Assembly: GCA_018524725.1 (NCBI GenBank)
Contig: JAEUWP010000620.1
Coordinates: 1 to 25,578, forward strand
Direction: 5' to 3'
DNA: 25,578 bases
DNA from: Podaxis mareebaensis
Lineage: Eukaryota > Basidiomycota > Agaricomycetes > Agaricales > Agaricaceae
The translations under genes and the position numbers were made by a program. Below, piece by piece: positions 20,020 through 25,578 of the stretch; positions within the stretch are counted from its first letter, which is position 1; each line of letters opens with the position of its first letter. Under the pieces are notes generated by a model. The model was not told the origin of the DNA, searched no databases, and saw only the letters and a list, made by a program, of their open reading frames with translations.

Positions 20020-23000
20020 ATGCATCTAAAGAAAAATGTCTACTAATCCCAACAGAAATACTAACACCCAAAGGAACATATAAAATCAAAGCATTATTAG
20101 ATTCAGGAGCCAGTGGCCAATTTATATCACCAAAATTAGTCAAGAATCTAAAATTAACCAAGAAGCCACTCAAGAAGATACAATACATTTATAACACTGA
20201 TGGATCAAGAAATTCAGGAACAAAAACAACATACTATGCTGAACTTAAAATCAAGATCAATGACAAGATCATGAATATAAAACCAAAAATAATCAATCTA
20301 GGCTATAAAGAACTATTTATAGGTATATCATGGTTATGGAAATACAACCCAGACATAGATTGGGAAAGAAAAACATTGAAATGGCACGATGAAGAATCGC
20401 AAACTATACAACTAACTGAATACAAATCTAGACAGATGATTAACAGTATTGACCTTAGTCAATATATAGATTCAGAAGACGATGAAGAAGATCTAGAGAT
20501 AAGCATTAAACATAACACCTCTCAAGATCTCTACAACAAAACAGAAGAAACCAAAAAGAAAGAATCTGATCCTTTAAAAGTAGTACCAAAGAAATTCCAT
20601 AAATTTCTTAAGGTATTCAGTAAAGAAAAATCAGAAAGAATGCCACCAAGACATCCTTGGGATCATAAAATCGAAGTCAACGAAACCTTCATTCCAAAAC
20701 GAATGCCTATCTACCACCTCACACCTCAGGAATGCAAAGAACTAGACAAATTCATAGAAGAAAATTTACAAAAGGGATACATTCGTAAATCACAATCACC
20801 AATGGCCTCATCTTTCTTCTTTGTAGGAAAGAAAGGAGGAGATTTACGCCCTTGTCAAGACTATCGCTATCTTAATGATCACACCATTAAGAATGCTCAT
20901 CCAATTCCTAACATCTCAAGAATAATGGATAAACTTAAAGGAGCCAAATATTTCACTAAATTAGATGTTCGTCTAGGCTATAACAATGTTAGAATTCAAG
21001 AAGGAGACGAATGGAAGGCAGCCTTTCGAACCCCAAATGGTTTATATGAACCCACAGTCATGTTCTTCAGCATGACAAATTCACCTGCTACATTCCAATC
21101 CATGATGGATCATCTTTTCCAAGAACCACTGTCTAAAGAAGAAACTATCATCTACATGGACGATATTCTCATCCCAGCTAAAACTATCAAAGAACTTGAT
21201 TGCTATACAATTAAAGTTCTAGAAATTCTAGACAAAAATGATCTCTACCTAAAGACAGAGAAATGCAAATTCGAGAAACAACATCTAGAATACTTAGGTT
21301 TCATAATCAAACCAGATTCCATTGAAATGGATCCAATAAAACTCAAAGGAATAGAAGATTGGCCTATTCCTCAAACAGCAAAGAATGTTCGACAGTTCAT
21401 TGGTTTTTGTAACTTCTACAGAAAGTTTATCAAAAACTATGCTCAAATTGCACAACCCTTACATACACTTATGCATAAAACAAAGAAATTTGAATGGAAT
21501 CCAGAAGCACAGAAAGCATTTGAACTTCTAAAACAGCAATTCCTACAACGCCCCGTTCTATCAATGGTAGATGAAAACCAACCATTTGAAATAGAATGTG
21601 ATGCATCAGCATATGCTATCAGAGCAGTACTCTTACAAAGAGACTCAAATGGAGATAAACATCCAGTAGCATACTTCTCTAAAGCACTAAATCAAGCCGA
21701 AAGGAACTATCATACTTCCGACTGAGAATTCCTTGCTATTATTGAAGCATTAAAAGAATGGAGACATTACTTGGAAGGATCAGCACACCAAGTAATCATA
21801 TGGTCTGATCATGAGAACCTGATCAGATGGCAAGAACCACAACAACTTAGTCATTGACAAGCAAGATGGATGCTATACATGACTAAATTTAACTATGTCA
21901 TTAAACATCTTCCAGGCAATCAAAATGTACTAGCAGACGCACTTAGTAGAAGACTGGATTTAGTACCTGAAGGAACTGACAATGAAAATCTGATAGCCAT
22001 CCCATCAGAAAAGTTCATTAACTTCCTTTCTGAAGACTTAAAACAGGAGATCGTGAAAAAGAAGTCAAAGATCCACATGCAAGACCAATTCACATCAGAT
22101 GACAAAGATTTCATCTGATTCCAAAATAAGATCGTCATACCCGATGATCCAAATATCAAACAGAAAATCTTACAATTTGTACATGACCATCCTACTTCAG
22201 GACATCCAGGAATAAGAGACACATTACAGAAACTTCAAAAAGAAGTTTATTGGCCAGGAATGAACACTTATGTTCACAACTATGTGGAAGGATGCCCAAC
22301 ATGTCAACACTACAAAATAAACCAACATCCAACAAAGCCTCCATTACAACCAATCAAAGGACCAACTTCTACCTGTCCATTCAGTCAAATTTCTATGGAT
22401 CTCATTACAGATCTACCCCCAGATGATGGACATGATGCTATTTTGTCCATAGTGGACCATGGACTTACGAAAGGGATAATCCTAACAGCCACATGGAAAA
22501 CTGCAACCTCCAATGACATTGCTGAAATCCTAATTGAGAAAGTCTTTTCCAAATATGGAACACCTCAAAAGGTCATCTCAGATTGAGACCCTAGATTTGC
22601 AGCCAAATCAATGCAAGAATTCTATAAGAAGCTAAACATAGAACCAGCTATGTCAACTGCTTATCACCCACAAACAGACGGAACAATGGAATGGTACAAT
22701 CAAGAAATAGAATTCTACTTAGCTGTTTATACTTCAAAGAATCCACATTCATGGAGAAGAGCACTACCCATGATTGAATTCATTCACAATACTAAACCAC
22801 ATGCAGGAAGAATGAATACACCATACGAATTGATCTTAGGCTACAATCCTAAGACAGTCATAGAAAACGAAGAAGAATCTAAAGTACCCTCAATCAATGA
22901 AAAGATTCTATCTTTAGAACAGATGAGAGAAGCAGCACTTGAAGCACACAAACAAATACGAAAAGTAATGGCTGCCAGACAAAACAAACCTTGGAATCCA

Positions 23001-23429
23001 TTCAAGGTTGGAGACAAAGTATGGTTAGACAATCAAAATCTACCTCTTCCATACACTTCAAAGAAGTTAAACCAAAGAAGAGAAGGACCTTTCACCATTC
23101 TATGACAAACATCACTTATTACCTATGAACTAAAACTTCCTGTAAAATGGAAGATTCACAACAAGTTTCATGCTTCACTTCTCACACCAGTAATTGAGAA
23201 TAACATCTATGGAAAACATCACACGAATCCACCACCAATTCTCATCTCAGGAGAAGAAGAATACGAAGTTGAAGCAATCTTGAAACACAGGATTCGAAGA
23301 AGACACTTAGAATATCTGATACGTTGGAAAGGATATGGACCAACTGAGGACTCATGGGAACCTGAAGGAAACCTAGAAAATGCAAAACAAATACTTCAGG
23401 AGTATAAAAGACAGAAGAAACTTGCCTAA
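19980..23429 (+). pseudogene. pol: pol of copy R (protease-RT-RNase H-integrase-chromodomain), inactivated
   Basis: One frame of 1,150 codons, numbered here from the TTG at 19980. Protease has D41-S-G; RT has Y392-M-D-D with LDVRLGYNNVRI before it and FFSMTNSPATFQ (copy L has FFGM); RNase H has the first Asp at D541; integrase has its HHCC finger around 22180-22310 and the core D807, D868, E904, with exactly 35 residues between the last two (D,D35E). The chromodomain is near the C-terminus (about 23254-23410, WKGYGPTEDSWEP). Stops, all TGA: 21723 and 21855 (shared with copy L), 22116, 22584 and 23103 (CGA in copy L). No frameshifts. It would make cDNA and insert it; the chromodomain would guide insertion to marked chromatin. 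Confidence 0.94.
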
Positions 23430-23443
23430 CATTCCTCAGACCA

Positions 23444-24733
23444 ATGTCCTCTGCTACCAATGAAAACATCCTCTCTACAACCTCGAATCCTCCCTCTCTG
23501 AAGCCTGAGGCAAAGGGAAAGACTCTCCCAAGCTGCCAAGCTTCACCACAACCTCAACCAGGTCAAGCTGAAGTACCCAGTAGTGAAGTTGCTGCCTTAC
23601 GACGCATCTTTCTACATGAGGGAACAGCCCACGACTTTATGTCTAGTTACAGCAGGAATCATAAATTCCTTAACCTTTGCAACTCCATCGGGCTTGCGCT
23701 TGATGAGTTTGCTACTGCACAAAGCCATTATATTGCACAATCCAAGAAATTGGACACCTCTATTTGTGAACTGGCACGCAGTCTCCCTGCAGGTCCCTAT
23801 ATTAGGAACATCATCTGGAAGATCAGGACCATTGAGCCTGACTTCTATCTACAGCCTGCGGCAATCAGTAAGCCAGCTCCAGACAGATTTACACCATGTC
23901 CTAGCCACCCCCGAGAACTCGCAACTCAACCATCTACCGCTCCTTTGCCGGAATCTCCCAAATCTGATGAATTGGCTAAAGATGGTAACAATCATCTGAC
24001 TAAGCCAACTTCGGAAAATGGTCGACACCCTCGAGAAACTCCCACCATACATCTTCCAAATATACAACCCCGAAACTGACCCTGCCACTTATGTAGTCAA
24101 GTGGGCCATTTCCAGACACAGTGCAAAATGTACTACTGCATCCACTGCAAGTGTTCCGCCCCTGGACACTTTTCCAAGTTTTGCTCCAGAAATCCTTATT
24201 CAGGCATTGATCAAAGGAACCTACCTGCAACCGCCTTGGAAAAATTGGAGCAACTTGAAGATGACAGGATCACCTCAATCATTTGAGGACAACCACCCAT
24301 CACCACCAACAACTTACATGACGGTACCAAATTGGATATTGGAATACCCACACCTCCAAACTCCCCTACCAACACCACCACCAAGTCAAACAACCACTCG
24401 GGAACTGAGCCAACTTCCCACACCAACAGACTTAATCAGGTTACCTTTACCCTTGGCCCCACTTACTGTCCCACAAAGTGAGCTTCTAAGAAGCACACCA
24501 CTCCCACCATTGACCCACGAGTCAGTCAACTCCAACAATTTTCCAGAGCTACTGCCTATCGTCACGCTCGAGGAAACCCTCATGCAACATTTGCCAGAAC
24601 TTCCAGTAACAAACAATATCCTTTCTCGTCTTCAACCAGATACGCCTACTTATCAGACGATTACAATGCTGATTTCGAATTTGACTTCAATGATGAGGCT
24701 ATCTACAACATAGATGGCGAAGGACATTACTAG
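23444..24733 (+). pseudogene. ORF3 of copy R: zinc-knuckle protein 3' of pol
   Basis: ATG 23444, 14 nt after the pol stop, to TAG 24731-24733: 429 codons. First about 65 residues Pro/Ser/Gln-rich; then a possible folded domain (MSSYSRNHKFLNLCNSIGLA, ARSLPAGPYIRNIIWKIRT); then a polar linker. Two knuckles: CHLCSQVGHFQTQC (24083-24124, classical CX2CX4HX4C) and CIHCKCSAPGHFSKFC (24137-24184, CX2CX6HX4C or variant). Tail Thr/Pro-rich, ending acidic (DDYNADFEFDFNDEA). In-frame TGAs: 24077-24079 private (CGA in copy L), 24284-24286 and 24479-24481 shared. No relation to pol enzymes or to an envelope (no membrane segment seen). Could be an RNA-binding accessory or duplicated Gag-like protein. Confidence 0.72.
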
Positions 24734-24904
24734 AAGTATTATTAATTAGCTACAAGCCAAGTAGTTGATTAGATAAGGAAGAACAGTTACTAGTCTAACT
24801 ATAGCAGAGTAGTAGATTAGTAAGATAACAAATATACACAATCAATTGTGTTCGATCCAACATGAGGCTAGCTAAAAATTTATCCATCTATCATACTTGA
24901 CACT
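24734..24904 (+). other. Short gap between ORF3 and ORF4
   Basis: About 170 nt, AT-rich, without a coding frame. It holds a near-palindrome ACACAATCAATTGTGT preceded by ATAT, which could be a small promoter or RNA element for ORF4; this is only a possibility. One extra A here relative to copy L separates the upstream ATG from the ORF4 frame. Confidence 0.35.
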
Positions 24905-25578
24905 ATGAGCAGCAACCTCCACATCGAAATCGATCCAGCTACTCTTCTTTCTCCAGACTCTCTTTCTCTGAATCACCCCTTAGCTCCATGGATCATTCCA
25001 ATCACTACTCCCGAGATCGAACCACCCTCTAAGGGTCATGAACAATGGACTGACCTCTATAATGCCACTACCTGTATTCAGAACCCTGAATACAATACCC
25101 CATCTGAGCATCGCGATGAATATCGCATTTGTTTTGCAAAACAAATGGCAACACTTGCCCTATCCTATCTATATGAAATATCACCTCAATCAATCCCCAG
25201 AATTGTGGACCCAACATCTACTCCCGAACCGCTTAGTTGAGAACTGACCCCACTTCCAGAACTGCCTCAAGGAAGACCATTCGACTTTACATATCAAACC
25301 AACCCCTTCCTTAACAAAGGACTTATCACTGAAGAGAAATTACCTCTTCAACAACAACCCGACATCTCCCTCTTCCCTTCGCTCTACCACGTTATTGACA
25401 AACTTTGAAGGTCAGAAAATCCGATAGCCAATGTACCTGACTGGGAACAGAAAGTTATCAATCGAACCCTTCCCCTCAACAAAGTCGCCTTACTCCCTAC
25501 ATCGCTTCAACGAGCATATGAAAATGGATGTTGGAAATGCAGGTCAGTAGGACATCTGGGATACCAATGTCTGAAGTA
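24905..25578 (+). pseudogene. ORF4 of copy R: second 3' zinc-knuckle ORF, partial
   Basis: ATG 24905-24907 (MSSNLHIEIDPATLL), running off the window. TGAs at 25238-25240 and 25406-25408 are CGA in copy L. Segments: LAPWIIPITTPEIEPPSKGH, NTPSEHRDEYRICFAKQMAT, LPLQQQPDISLFPSLYHVID, then a CCHC knuckle CWKCRSVGHLGYQC at 25529-25570. It lies in the same reading phase as ORF3, so the two might once have been a single product or a duplicated pair, but the TAG of ORF3 is present in both copies. Function unknown. Confidence 0.65.

Larger units (their letters stand above)
17169..25578 (+). mobile_element. Ty3/gypsy chromovirus LTR retrotransposon, copy R (3' end outside window)
   Basis: Same element as copy L, in opposite orientation. 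The order is LTR 17169-17831, PBS 17834-17846, leader, gag 18268-19983, pol 19980-23429, ORF3 23444-24733 and ORF4 24905 to the window end. It inserted into repeat B. The five bases before the LTR are GATGG (17164-17168), a possible target-site duplication not testable here. It has five shared stops with copy L and at least six private ones, so it is non-autonomous. Confidence 0.93.

Noticed and set aside
24905..25578. ORF4 as an envelope-like gene
   Set aside because: No signal peptide or membrane segment is visible and a zinc knuckle lies in frame, which points to a nucleic-acid-binding protein.
1..25578. CRISPR arrays, tRNA or rRNA genes
   Set aside because: None seen: no regularly spaced direct repeats beyond the 21-bp tandem and no tRNA-like or rRNA-like segment recognised.

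Overview
The window looks like a transposon-rich, heterochromatic stretch of a filamentous fungal genome, most probably a basidiomycete (Agaricomycetes). The grounds are a chromodomain Ty3/gypsy retroelement with a fungal-type Gag, fungal-style protein relics in the interior, and mutational decay concentrated at CpG. I cannot name the species. Everything was read by eye; no database search was run.

Layout: two copies of the same LTR retrotransposon lie in inverted, head-to-head orientation. Copy L is on the minus strand (1-8423) and copy R on the plus strand (17169-25578). Each runs from its 5' LTR outward and is cut by the window edge at almost the same internal point, so neither 3' LTR is visible. 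From its 5' end the element has a ~662-bp LTR (TGTTAT...ATAACA) with a TATA box and an 18-bp palindrome; a 13-nt primer-binding site complementary to the LTR's own predicted transcript start (Tf1/sushi-type self-priming); a ~420-nt structured leader; gag with a CCHC knuckle; a conserved A AAT TTT slip site, stop and hairpin (candidate -1 frameshift); pol (protease, RT, RNase H, integrase, chromodomain); and two further ORFs 3' of pol, each with CCHC zinc knuckles. This 3' two-ORF module is the least familiar part of the window. Both copies are dead: the frames are kept, but several codons have become TGA, nearly all by CGA to TGA. Some of these stops are shared and some are private to one copy.

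The interior (8424-17168, about 8.7 kb) contains not a single CpG dinucleotide that I could find. It holds only relics: a P/Q-rich ORF, a CAGTT-rich low-complexity tract, a 4x21-bp tandem repeat, a possible intron remnant, a relic of a conserved fungal protein (11753-12717), two direct copies of an unidentified repeat with a minus-strand ORF (12920-14200 and 15610-17168), and an old solo LTR of the same retroelement family, flanked by a perfect GATAT target-site duplication (14353-15094).

Interpretation: older repeats were stripped of CpG by methylation/deamination or an RIP-like process. Younger chromodomain elements then inserted into this domain and are now partway through the same decay.
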